A stretch of 64,000 nucleotides of DNA, taken from JAABQT01 sp035459025. GTDB lineage: Bacteria; Pseudomonadota; Gammaproteobacteria; Burkholderiales; SG8-39. Made by a program: the position numbers and the translations under genes. The notes under the pieces were generated by a model. The model was given only the letters and a program-made list of their open reading frames with translations, was not told the DNA's origin and made no database searches. Below are positions 47,561 through 55,101 of this stretch, piece after piece. How positions within the stretch are numbered: position 1 is the stretch's first letter; every line of letters starts with the position of its first letter. The DNA lies in assembly GCA_035459025.1 (NCBI GenBank), contig DATHYT010000098.1, positions 9,989 to 73,988 of the forward strand, in the 5' to 3' direction.

Positions 47561-48375
47561 GGCGCGCGCTCGAAGACGAGCGGCGTGCCGCCCGCAAGCT
47601 CGCCCGCGATACTGCCGCCCGCGACGCGGCCCGCGAAGGCGAAGCCCGCACCGGAGAAAGCGAGCTCGGTGCCGCGCAAGCTCGCCGCGCTCACCGCGAG
47701 TGCGCGCCCATCGCGCAGCGCCTCGAGCTCGATTCTCTGGAAATTCTGCTGCACGCGCAGCTCCCAGCCACCGCGCGCGCGCCACCGGCCGCGCACCTGC
47801 GCCGGCACGACGTACAGATAGATGCGGCTCGAATCGCCCTGCGTCGGGTGCGGGCGCGCGAGCCGCACCAGCTCGGCCGCGTCATGCGGCCAGCTCGGCA
47901 GTGCGAACGCATGCGACACGACGCGCGCGCCGGGCCGCAGTTCGTCGAGCAGGCGCGGCTCGAGCCGCTCCATCAGGTACGGCACCAGGTAGATCGTGAC
48001 CACGCTCGCCCGCGACAGCTCGGCGCGCAGAACGTCCTGCACCTCGAAGCGCACCAGTCCGCCGACGCCCGCGCGCGCCGCGTCGTCCCGCGCGCGCGCC
48101 ACCAGGGCCGGATCGAGGTCCACGCCCAAGCCGCGCGCGCCATAGGACCGCGCCGCATGGATGACAATGCGTCCGTCGCCCGAGCCGAGGTCGAGGACGA
48201 AGTCCTCGGCGCGCGTTTCAGCGAGCGCCAGCATGCGCGCCACGACCTCGGGCGGGGTGGTGAAGAACGGCGCCCGTACCGGCGCCTCCTGCGCGGCGGC
48301 ATGCGCCGCCAGCAGCAGGCCCGCTAGCGCGGCAGCAGTTCGGAGAGGGTCCGGCGCTCGGCCGCGCTCGACCAA
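47557..48375 (-). CDS. Class I SAM-dependent methyltransferase with signal peptide
   Basis: 272 aa. A Sec-type signal (PLRTAAALAGLLLAAHAAAQ) starts the protein, followed by PEVVARMLALAE and the SAM loop FVLDLGSGDGRIVIHAAR (motif I at about 60-68) with acidic GVDLDPALV (motif II). The domain matches small methyltransferases, but SAM is not normally available in the periplasm, so export is odd; the signal may instead anchor it. The start overlaps the TlpA-fragment gene by 52 nt. Substrate unknown. Confidence 0.78.
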   Translation of the reverse strand: MVERGRAPDPLRTAAALAGLLLAAHAAAQEAPVRAPFFTTPPEVVARMLALAETRAEDFVLDLGSGDGRIVIHAARSYGARGLGVDLDPALVARARDDAARAGVGGLVRFEVQDVLRAELSRASVVTIYLVPYLMERLEPRLLDELRPGARVVSHAFALPSWPHDAAELVRLARPHPTQGDSSRIYLYVVPAQVRGRWRARGGWELRVQQNFQRIELEALRDGRALAVSAASLRGTELAFSGAGFAFAGRVAGGSIAGELAGGTPLVFERAP

Positions 48376-48581
48376 TCGAGATCCCCGATGTGGCTATAGC
48401 GGATGCGGCCGTCGGGCCCGACGACGAAGCTCGCCGGCAACTGGCGCACCTTCCAGGCGTTCGTCGCGGTCATCTTGGCATCGAGCAGAACGGGAAAGCC
48501 GAGCGGCATCGACTGCAGGAACTGGCGGATGCGCGGCTCGGGCTCGGCCAGGTTCACCGCCAGCACGGCGCCAAGCCTCAT
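48324..48581 (-). CDS. Truncated TlpA-like thioredoxin domain without CxxC
   Basis: 85 aa. VLAVNLAEPEPRIRQFL, FPVLLDAK, WKVRQLPASFVVGPDGRIRY and IGDLDW correspond to the second half of the TlpA/ResA thioredoxin fold, including the cis-Pro (LPAS). The first half with the CxxC redox centre is missing, and nothing upstream in this frame encodes it. It therefore cannot be a redox enzyme. The ATG overlaps the stop of the ThDP beta subunit (ATGA), so translation is still coupled. Either a decaying gene remnant or a domain reused for binding. Confidence 0.65.
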   Translation of the reverse strand: MRLGAVLAVNLAEPEPRIRQFLQSMPLGFPVLLDAKMTATNAWKVRQLPASFVVGPDGRIRYSHIGDLDWSSAAERRTLSELLPR

Positions 48582-49162
48582 TGCAGGGCGGCGCCCTCGC
48601 CCAGCAGCGCCTGGCGGAAGCGGTTCTTCAGCAGCGCGCCCTCGCGCGGCGGCAGTACCAGCGGCTCCTTTTCCGCCGCCACCTTGATCTGGGCGAAGTG
48701 CGGACCCGGCCTCTGGTGCACGGCCTGGCGCAGGGCCGAGACGCCCGCGGCCTCGCGTACCAGAGCGGCCGAGGCGAACCCGGCCGCGCGCGCCATGGCG
48801 GCGAGGTCGACGCCGTGCGCCGTGTGGGTGGCCTGCATCCCGGTTTCGCCGTAGCGCTCGTTGTCGATCACCACCACCGAGAGATTCGCGGGCCTTTGCA
48901 CGCCGATGGTGGCGAGCGAGCCGAGGCCCATCAGCATCTCGCCGTCCCCGGTGAGCACCAGCACGCGCCGCGCCGGCTGCGCGAGCGCGAGGCCGAGGCC
49001 CGTCATCGCCGCGTTGCCCATCGCGCCCCACATCGGGAAGGTGAGTGGATCATCGCCCGCCGCGGTGCAGTCCCAGGCGGTCGAGCCCAGGCCGGCGATG
49101 ACCAGCAGCGCGCCGCGATCGGCGAGCAGCGATTGCACGACGGCGCGCCGCTTGAGCGTCAT
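48578..49162 (-). CDS. ThDP-dependent decarboxylase, beta subunit (sulfopyruvate/phosphonopyruvate decarboxylase type)
   Basis: 194 aa. Contains the ThDP/Mg motif GDGEMLMGLGSLATIG...NERYGETG and the PP-domain start LVIAGLGSTAWDC. It forms the PP half of a split ThDP enzyme whose PYR half is the preceding gene, with an ATGA overlap between them. Family members are sulfopyruvate decarboxylase (ComDE) and phosphonopyruvate decarboxylase; without comABC or phn genes in sight the 2-oxo acid remains unknown. Confidence 0.88.
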   Translation of the reverse strand: MTLKRRAVVQSLLADRGALLVIAGLGSTAWDCTAAGDDPLTFPMWGAMGNAAMTGLGLALAQPARRVLVLTGDGEMLMGLGSLATIGVQRPANLSVVVIDNERYGETGMQATHTAHGVDLAAMARAAGFASAALVREAAGVSALRQAVHQRPGPHFAQIKVAAEKEPLVLPPREGALLKNRFRQALLGEGAALQ

Positions 49163-49704
49163 TGCGCCGCCTGCTCCTGGAAGCTCTTGATGCCGATCAC
49201 GCGCTGGGATATGAGCACCGCGGCCGCGCAATAGCCGCCGAAAGCGAGCCGTGCGCCCGCATCGACGTGCGTGGCGACCTCGGCCGCCGTATTCGCCTGC
49301 TGCACGACGACGCCCATCGCCCCCAGCACCGCCGCGGTCGCCTGCCCCATCGGCACTTGCCAGGGGTTGAACTCGCCATACTCGCCGCGCATGGTCACGA
49401 CGAGCAGCAGCGGGACGCGGCACTCGCGCACCATGCCCAGCGCATTCACGATATTGCCGACGCCGCTCGATTGCATGAGCAGCGCAGTCTTCGCGCCGCC
49501 GAGCCATGCGCCGGTCGCAAGCCCGATGCCCTCTTCCTCGGTGGTGAGGACCACCGTGCGCATGCGCGCGTCGGCCTGGCACAGCTCGATCAGGCGCTTG
49601 TGGCCCGCGTCGGGCACAAAGCCGACCACGCCGAAGCCCAGGCGCGCGAGCACCTCGTGCGTGGCGGAGGACCAATCGATGCTGGCGGCGAGTGGGGCGT
49701 TCAA
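49159..49704 (-). CDS. ThDP-dependent decarboxylase, alpha subunit (sulfopyruvate/phosphonopyruvate decarboxylase type)
   Basis: 181 aa PYR domain: FVPDAGHKRLIELC at the N-terminus, the ThDP-activating Glu in LTTEEEGIGLATGAWLGG, and MQSSGVGNIVNALG. Matches the alpha subunits of ComDE-type decarboxylases. It is the first gene of a minus-strand run: alpha, beta, TlpA fragment, methyltransferase. Divergent from the BKACE remnant with 88 nt between. Confidence 0.88.
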   Translation of the reverse strand: MNAPLAASIDWSSATHEVLARLGFGVVGFVPDAGHKRLIELCQADARMRTVVLTTEEEGIGLATGAWLGGAKTALLMQSSGVGNIVNALGMVRECRVPLLLVVTMRGEYGEFNPWQVPMGQATAAVLGAMGVVVQQANTAAEVATHVDAGARLAFGGYCAAAVLISQRVIGIKSFQEQAAQ

Positions 49705-49770
49705 GGCGTGCGATTCTAAACCACCCGTACGGCGCGGTGCGGTTCGTCACGGTTTTCCTGCCGCCGCTTC

Positions 49771-49776
49771 TATAAT
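49771..49776 (+). promoter_or_regulatory. Consensus -10 box in front of the BKACE remnant
   Basis: A perfect TATAAT occurs 17 nt before the remnant's preferred start; no convincing -35 is found at 16-18 nt upstream. Such an exact match is rare in this GC-rich window and may be the fossil promoter of the lost gene, or now serve the cyclotransferase gene. Confidence 0.35.
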
Positions 49777-49792
49777 GTCCGCACCATCGCCC

Positions 49793-49981
49793 ATGGCGAA
49801 CGCGACCTGGCTCGAAGCGGCTCTGAACGGTGGCTGGGGACGCCGTTACCAGCTCGGCATCCCCATGTCGGTGGCCGACATCGTCGCCGCAGGCGTCGCC
49901 TGCGCGCGCGACGCGATTCTCGCAGCGGGCCCATGCCTCGCGGCGCCGGCCGAGGCGCGCGTGGCGTCGAACGACCGTTGA
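49793..49981 (+). pseudogene. N-terminal remnant of a BKACE (3-keto-5-aminohexanoate cleavage) enzyme
   Basis: 62 codons. WLEAALNGGWGRRYQLGIPMSVADIVAAGVACAR matches the first 35 residues or so of BKACE-family TIM-barrel enzymes (typically LNGAWGR..QPGIP...IVADGVACARAGA). After ACAR the match ends abruptly and the remaining residues are unrelated and end at a stop overlapping the next gene. The catalytic His and Glu residues further on are gone, so the protein cannot be active. The rest of the gene is absent and the cyclotransferase coding region begins inside it, indicating deletion. Confidence 0.65.
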
Positions 49982-50589
49982 CCGACCTCGCGCAATTTCG
50001 CGCCGTGCTGCCGCGCGGCGACCTGTGGGTGTTCGGCTACGGCTCGCTGATGTGGTCGCCGGGGTTCCCCTTCGCCGAGCGCTCCGTGGGGCTGCTGCGC
50101 GGCTACCATCGCGCGCTGTGCATCCTGTCGACACGCCACCGCGGCACGCATCGCCGCCCGGGGCTGGTCATGGGACTGTGCCGCGGCGGTTCCTGCTGGG
50201 GCATCGCGTTCCGCGTTCCCGCGGCGCGCGTGCCCGCCGCGCTGAGGAAGCTTTGGAACCGCGAGATGCCGCGCCGCGTGTACCAGGCGCGCCTCGTGCC
50301 GGTGCGCGTTGTGCGTGGCCGCAAGGTGCGTGCGCTCGCCTTCGTCGCCGATCCGTCGCATCCGCAGTTCGTGCGCGAGCTCGACCTGCATAGCCGCGCG
50401 CAGCTCGTCGCGCAGGGCGTGGGCGGGCGCGGCGCGTGCACCGAGTACGTACGCTCGACGCTCGGCCACATGGCCGAGCTCGGCGTGTCCGACCCTCACC
50501 TCGCGCGCGTGCTGGAGACCGCCGAGGCGATGCGCGCGAGGGCGTCACCGAGACGCGCGCGCTGCGTGCCGAAGTTGAGCCGGACGTAG
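49933..50589 (+). CDS. Gamma-glutamylcyclotransferase (ChaC-like)
   Basis: 218 aa from the ATG at 49933; the conserved region starts around residue 16 and a TTG at 49978 that overlaps the remnant's stop (TTGA) is the alternative start. VFGYGSLMWSPGFPF near residue 31 is the ChaC/GGCT glycine motif; GIAFRVPAA and VYQARLV belong to the same fold. ChaC enzymes release 5-oxoproline from glutathione. The 3' part overlaps the convergent PatB gene by 94 nt, an unusually long overlap, and the last 30 residues are not conserved. Confidence 0.88.
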   Translation: MPRGAGRGARGVERPLTDLAQFRAVLPRGDLWVFGYGSLMWSPGFPFAERSVGLLRGYHRALCILSTRHRGTHRRPGLVMGLCRGGSCWGIAFRVPAARVPAALRKLWNREMPRRVYQARLVPVRVVRGRKVRALAFVADPSHPQFVRELDLHSRAQLVAQGVGGRGACTEYVRSTLGHMAELGVSDPHLARVLETAEAMRARASPRRARCVPKLSRT

Positions 50590-51647
50590 CCTGGCGCGCC
50601 GAACTGCGCACCGGGCGAAAGCGCCACGCCGTGCGCGAGGAAGTGCGCCTGCGGGTCCGCCACGCCGAGGCCGCGTGCGTCGATCCAGGCGAGGTAGGTC
50701 GCTTCGACGTGCGCCATCGACAAGCCCGCCAACTGGGCCACGGCACGCTGCACGAGGTCGCGATTGCCGCGCAGGTACTCGAGCTGCGCGGCGAGCCAGG
50801 CGTCGCCATCGCGGTACGCGGCCAGCGCCGCCACGTAGCCGAACAGCGACGGATCGTGCACGGTGGCGTGGTGATCGGTCGAGAACGCCTGGCGCAACTC
50901 CGGGTCCTCGACGATCGCCCAGGCGCAGCCTGCGCCCGGAAAGTTGAAGGTCTTGTTCGGCGAGGCGAGCGTCACGGTGCGGCGCGAGACTTCGGGTGCG
51001 AGCGCGGCGATGGGGATATGCGGCTTGCCCGCGTCGAGCAGCAGATCGGCGTGGATCTCGTCCGAGCAGATGGCCAGGCCGTGCCGCTCGGCAAACTGCG
51101 CCAGGCGCTCGAGCTCGGCACGGGTGAAGATGGTGCCGCCCGGGTTCTGCGGGTTGCACAGAAACAGCAGGCGCGTGTTCGGGCGCACTGCGGCAGCCAG
51201 GCGCGCCTCGTCCAGCACCCAGCGCCCGTCCTGCAGCACGAGCGGCACGTCCGCGTGCGCGCGCGGCGCGAGCTCCACGGCGCGCTTGAAATGGTGGTAG
51301 ATGGGCGTCGGCACCAGCGCGTGCTCGTCGGCGCGCAGCAGGTGGCGCGCGGCCAGGTGCAACCCCGGAACCACGCCCGGCAGGAACACGATCCAGTCGG
51401 GCTCGATGCGCCAGCCGTACAGGCGCTGCATGCGCGCGACAATCGCCTCGCGCAGCTCGGCCGGCGGCGCCGTGTAGCCGAGCACGCCGTGGCGCAGCCG
51501 CGCCGCCATCGCCTCCAGCACGCAGTCCGGAGCGCGGAAGTCGGTGTCCGCCACCCAGAGCGCGATGACGTCGCGTCCGGCGTAGCGCTCCCAGCGCGAG
51601 GACCAGGTCCCGGCGCGATCCACCACGGCATCGAAATCGAATCGCAT
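50496..51647 (-). CDS. PLP-dependent beta-C-S lyase/aminotransferase (PatB/MalY type)
   Basis: 383 aa fold-type I PLP enzyme. ALWVADTDFRAPDCVLEAM, GYTAPPAELREAI, FLPGVVPGLHLA, LCNPQNPGGTIFT, CSDEIHADLL and the PLP Lys in LASPNKTFNFPG are all typical of the MalY/PatB subgroup, which cleaves cystathionine or other C-S bonds. Start at the second Met (RFDFDAVVDR) is preferred because family sequences begin with this FDFD motif. Separate transcription unit just downstream of the TRAP operon terminator. Confidence 0.93.
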   Translation of the reverse strand: MRFDFDAVVDRAGTWSSRWERYAGRDVIALWVADTDFRAPDCVLEAMAARLRHGVLGYTAPPAELREAIVARMQRLYGWRIEPDWIVFLPGVVPGLHLAARHLLRADEHALVPTPIYHHFKRAVELAPRAHADVPLVLQDGRWVLDEARLAAAVRPNTRLLFLCNPQNPGGTIFTRAELERLAQFAERHGLAICSDEIHADLLLDAGKPHIPIAALAPEVSRRTVTLASPNKTFNFPGAGCAWAIVEDPELRQAFSTDHHATVHDPSLFGYVAALAAYRDGDAWLAAQLEYLRGNRDLVQRAVAQLAGLSMAHVEATYLAWIDARGLGVADPQAHFLAHGVALSPGAQFGAPGYVRLNFGTQRARLGDALARIASAVSSTRAR

Positions 51648-51663
51648 GCGCAGCTTGTAGCAC

Positions 51664-51693
51664 AAAAAAAAACGCCGGGCGCGTGGCCCGGCG
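51664..51693 (-). terminator. Rho-independent terminator of the TRAP transporter operon
   Basis: CGCCGGGC (51673-51680) pairs with GCCCGGCG (51686-51693) over a 5-nt loop, followed on the minus strand by nine T (51664-51672). It lies 22 nt after the DctM stop codon. Confidence 0.88.
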
Positions 51694-51714
51694 CTGCCGT
51701 TTAGGCGCTTACCG

Positions 51715-53262
51715 CTACTTGCCAGCCTTGGTCGCTTCGTCTTTTTCCAGGCCGTCCCTCGCGCCCTCCTCCTCCTTGTTCTTCAGCGCGTCCTCTTCGC
51801 GCATGTCCTCGAGCGCCTCGCGCAGCGCCTCGCCGTAGCCGCCCGAGGGCTGGTAGTCCTCGAGCGTGGCCGCGTCCTCCACCTCCTCGGTCTTGATGGC
51901 GCGCGACTCCGCCTGCAGCTTCTCGGGGAACCAGGTGGCGATCGCCGGGAACGCCACGATCGCGGCGATGGCGATCACCTGCAGGACCATGAACTCCATC
52001 ATTCCCTTGTAGATCGTGGCGAGCGACCAGTCCTTCACCACCTGCCTCAGGTAGTACGCCGACATCGCCACGGGGGGCGACAGGAACGCCGTCTGCAGCG
52101 TCACCGCCACCAGCGCTCCGAACCACACCATGACCATCTCGGGCGCGATGTTGAGGGACTCGGCGAGCGCCGGACGCAGCGCGTCCATCACCGGGTAGAA
52201 GATCGGCAGGAACACCAGCACGATCGCCGGCCACTCGAACGGCCAGCCGAGCAGGAAGATCAGCACCAGCACCACCACCAGCAGCATCACCGGCGACAGC
52301 GGCAGCGCAAGCATCGTCTCCGTGATCCAGTTCGCGGTGCCCATGCGCGCGAACACCGCGCCGAAGATGTTCGACGTCACCGCCAGAAACAGCACCATGC
52401 TGGAGGTCGCGGTGGTGTTGAGGAGCGCGCGCTTGACGCCCTGGTAGGTAAGCCGGCCGTAGGCGATCGTGAGCAGCAAGGCGCCCAGCGCGCCGATCGC
52501 GGAGGCCTCGGTGGGCGTGGCGAGACCGGCCAGGATCGAGCCGAGCGCGGCGGTGATCAGGGCGAGCAGCGGCACCACGCCGATGGCGACTTCCTTCAAC
52601 ATGGTCGCCATGCTGTGCACGCGCTCTTCCTTCGGCACCGGCGGCCCGAGCTTCGGATTCAGCCAGGCACGGCCCAGCAGGTAGCCGAGGTAAAGGCAGG
52701 CCAGCATGAGCCCCGGGCCGAACGCCGAGGCGTAGAGGTCGGCCACCGAGACGCCGAGCACCGGCCCCATGACGATCAGCATCACCGAGGGCGGGATCAG
52801 GATGCCGAGCGTGCCGCCGGCGGTGATCGCGCCCGCCGACAGCTTGCCGTCGTATCCGGTCTTCACCATGATCGGGCTCGCCATGATGCCGAGCACCGTC
52901 ACTGCGGCGCCGACGATGCCGGTCGCCATGGCGAACACCGCCGCCGTCAGGATGACCACCGCGAACAGCGAGCCGCGCAGCGGCGCGAGGATGTTGCGGA
53001 AGGCGACGAACAGCCGCTCCATCAGTCCCGCCTGCTCGGTCAGGAACCCCATCAGCACGAACAGCGGCACCGCGGCGAGCAGCTCCTCCTTCATCATGCC
53101 GATGGTCTGGAAATAGGCCAGGTCGACCACCGTGTGGCCGAACCCGAGGTAGCCGAAAGTGAACGCGAGGAACAGCAGCGTGAAACTGATCGGAAAGCCG
53201 ATGAAGATGACGAAGATCATCACCACCAGCATGACCATTCCGAGCAGGGCGAGGCCGGTCAT
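51715..53262 (-). CDS. dctM: TRAP transporter large permease (DctM)
   Basis: 515 aa with about 12-13 membrane helices. FIGFPISFTLLFLAF, VLMGFLTEQAGLMERLF, AGGTLGILIPPSVMLIVMG and FLSPPVAMSAYYL are the signature loops of DctM. It catalyses sodium-driven uptake of the ligand delivered by DctP. The final 65 residues are a highly charged soluble tail (Glu/Lys/Asp rich), longer than in most family members, which are about 430 residues. Coupled to dctQ, 3 nt apart. Confidence 0.94.
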   Translation of the reverse strand: MTGLALLGMVMLVVMIFVIFIGFPISFTLLFLAFTFGYLGFGHTVVDLAYFQTIGMMKEELLAAVPLFVLMGFLTEQAGLMERLFVAFRNILAPLRGSLFAVVILTAAVFAMATGIVGAAVTVLGIMASPIMVKTGYDGKLSAGAITAGGTLGILIPPSVMLIVMGPVLGVSVADLYASAFGPGLMLACLYLGYLLGRAWLNPKLGPPVPKEERVHSMATMLKEVAIGVVPLLALITAALGSILAGLATPTEASAIGALGALLLTIAYGRLTYQGVKRALLNTTATSSMVLFLAVTSNIFGAVFARMGTANWITETMLALPLSPVMLLVVVLVLIFLLGWPFEWPAIVLVFLPIFYPVMDALRPALAESLNIAPEMVMVWFGALVAVTLQTAFLSPPVAMSAYYLRQVVKDWSLATIYKGMMEFMVLQVIAIAAIVAFPAIATWFPEKLQAESRAIKTEEVEDAATLEDYQPSGGYGEALREALEDMREEDALKNKEEEGARDGLEKDEATKAGK

Positions 53263-53265
53263 GCG

Positions 53266-53823
53266 CTAGATCTCGTACTTTTCCTTGTGCTCGAGCTCTT
53301 CGCCCGTGCGCGCCGCCCACACGCTCTTGATCGTCTCCGAGACGCCCTGGATGAGGAGCAGCAGCGCGGCGAGCGGCACCATCATCTTGAACGGCCACAG
53401 CACCGGGCGCCACGGCGTCTGCTCCGAGAGCTCGTTGATCGTGTAGGCGTACCAGCCCTCGTTCCAGCTGACGAGGAGGAACACGAAGATGCCGGGAAAG
53501 AAGAACACGATGTAGGCGATGGAGTCGATCACGCCCTTGGTGCGGATCGACCACTTCTCGAAGAAGAAGTCGGTGCGGATGTGCGCCCCCTTGTGCAGTG
53601 CGTAGGCCGCGCCCAGCATGAAGATCGTGCCGTAGAGCATGTAGGTGACGTCGAACACCCAGACCGTGGGCGCGTTGAACAGGTACCGCATCGCCACTTC
53701 GTAGCTCACGCACAGCATCATGGGGATGTTGAGCCACGACACCAGCGTGCCTGTGGTATCGGTGAACTTGTCGATCATCCGCACGAGGCGGATATGCAGC
53801 GGGGCCTGCTCAGCCATGCTCAA
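53266..53823 (-). CDS. dctQ: TRAP transporter small permease (DctQ)
   Basis: 185 aa, four hydrophobic helices with the middle SWLNIPMMLCVSYEVAMRYLFNAPTVW and GAHIRTDFFFEKWS, typical of DctQ. A second Met at codon 3 is possible. It forms the membrane complex with DctM. A strong hairpin separates it from the upstream binding-protein gene, so the permeases are probably made in smaller amounts. Confidence 0.93.
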   Translation of the reverse strand: MSMAEQAPLHIRLVRMIDKFTDTTGTLVSWLNIPMMLCVSYEVAMRYLFNAPTVWVFDVTYMLYGTIFMLGAAYALHKGAHIRTDFFFEKWSIRTKGVIDSIAYIVFFFPGIFVFLLVSWNEGWYAYTINELSEQTPWRPVLWPFKMMVPLAALLLLIQGVSETIKSVWAARTGEELEHKEKYEI

Positions 53824-53860
53824 CCTCGACTGGCGCCGGCACTTGGTTCAAGGGACGCGG

Positions 53861-53891
53861 AAAGAAAACGGGGGCGGTGTTCCGCCCCCGT
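53861..53891 (-). terminator. Intercistronic terminator/attenuator between dctP and dctQ
   Basis: Perfect 10-bp stem (53868-53877 with 53882-53891, ACGGGGGCGG), loop TGTT, followed on the minus strand by TTTTCTTT (53861-53867 side). It stands 15 nt after the dctP stop. It probably ends most transcripts or protects the 3' end of dctP mRNA, giving excess binding protein over permease. Confidence 0.72.
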
Positions 53892-53906
53892 CAAGGGCCT
53901 TTGCGG

Positions 53907-55013
53907 CTACTTCTTGCCGCCCGCGGCGCGCTCGGGCCAATAGTAGTTGGCGACGAACGAGTACGGCGGGAACATGAAGCGCTTGGCCGGGACCACCACC
54001 GACGCATAGGCGCGCTGCGATTCAAGCACCTTCTTGAAGAACGGGTTCTTGTCCGCTTCCTCCTTGGCGATCTTGTCCCAGGTCTTCAGGAACTCGACCA
54101 GGATGTCGGGGGGGGTGCGCAGGACGCGCACGCCGTGCTTCACCTGCAGCTCCTTCAGGGCATCGGCGTTCTGGCGCTGCCACTTCGCCCACCAGATGAT
54201 GAACGTCTCGCTGGCGACCGTCTTGATCAGCTCCTGGTGCTCGGGCTTGAGACCCTTCCACACGTCGCCGTTGATCAGCACCTCGCCGATCGTCACGTTC
54301 TCGTGCACGCCCGGGGTGTAGTGGTACTTCCAGACGTTCTGGAAGCCGAGGCGCAGGTCCTCCACGCCGCCCACCCACTCGGCGCAGTCGATCACGCCGC
54401 GCTGCGCAGCCGGGATGATCTCGCCGCCCGGCATGTTGACGGTGGTCATGCCCATCGTCTTCCAGATCTCGGCAGCCATGCCGGTCTGGCGGCACTTCAT
54501 GCCCTTGAAGTCGGCCAGGTTCTTGATCGGCCGCTTGAACCAGCCGAAGGCCTGCGGGCCCGACGGCAGGATCGGCACCCATTGCACGTTGAGCTTCAGC
54601 TCGTTCTGGAAGAACTCGTTGGCGAGATCGATGCCGCCGCCATGGTGCATCCAGCCGAGCGCGTCGATCATGTCCATGCCGTGCGTGCCGCCCGGGCCGC
54701 CGGTGAACAGGATCGCGGTCTTGTTCTTGCCGACCCAGTAGCCGGACCAGGCATGCGCGCCGTCCAGCACCTTCTTGTGCGTGGCGTCGAGCACCTCGAA
54801 GGCCGGCACCACCTGGCCGGCGGGCATGGTGTTGATCTTGAGCTGGCCGCCGCTCACTTTCGAAATGCGGTCGGCGAAGTACAGGAAGTTCTCGTACAGC
54901 GTCAGGCTTGCAGGCCAGGTGGCCTGCATGTTGAGCGTCGTCTGGGCTTGCGCGCCCGCGGAAAAAGCGGTTGCAGCCGCCAGCGCGACGGCGGAACGGA
55001 CCAGTACCTTCAT
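53907..55013 (-). CDS. dctP: TRAP transporter substrate-binding protein (DctP, TakP-like)
   Basis: 368 aa with signal peptide MKVLVRSAVALAAATAFSAG. NMPGGEIIPAAQRGVIDCAEWVGGVEDLRLGF resembles the TakP/2-oxo acid subgroup (GGE and EWVG motif), with the conserved Arg in KCRQTGMAAEIW. Suggested ligand: a 2-oxo acid or related monocarboxylate, by family similarity only. First gene of the TRAP operon. A Shine-Dalgarno GGAGG-like sequence lies in front of the start. Confidence 0.93.
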   Translation of the reverse strand: MKVLVRSAVALAAATAFSAGAQAQTTLNMQATWPASLTLYENFLYFADRISKVSGGQLKINTMPAGQVVPAFEVLDATHKKVLDGAHAWSGYWVGKNKTAILFTGGPGGTHGMDMIDALGWMHHGGGIDLANEFFQNELKLNVQWVPILPSGPQAFGWFKRPIKNLADFKGMKCRQTGMAAEIWKTMGMTTVNMPGGEIIPAAQRGVIDCAEWVGGVEDLRLGFQNVWKYHYTPGVHENVTIGEVLINGDVWKGLKPEHQELIKTVASETFIIWWAKWQRQNADALKELQVKHGVRVLRTPPDILVEFLKTWDKIAKEEADKNPFFKKVLESQRAYASVVVPAKRFMFPPYSFVANYYWPERAAGGKK

Positions 55014-55101
55014 GGTTTCCTCCCCTGTGGATGACGATGCGTGATCGCAGCGTACACGCCGGATTTTTCCCGGTCAATAGAGGGATAAGCGGGAAACGGC
55101 G

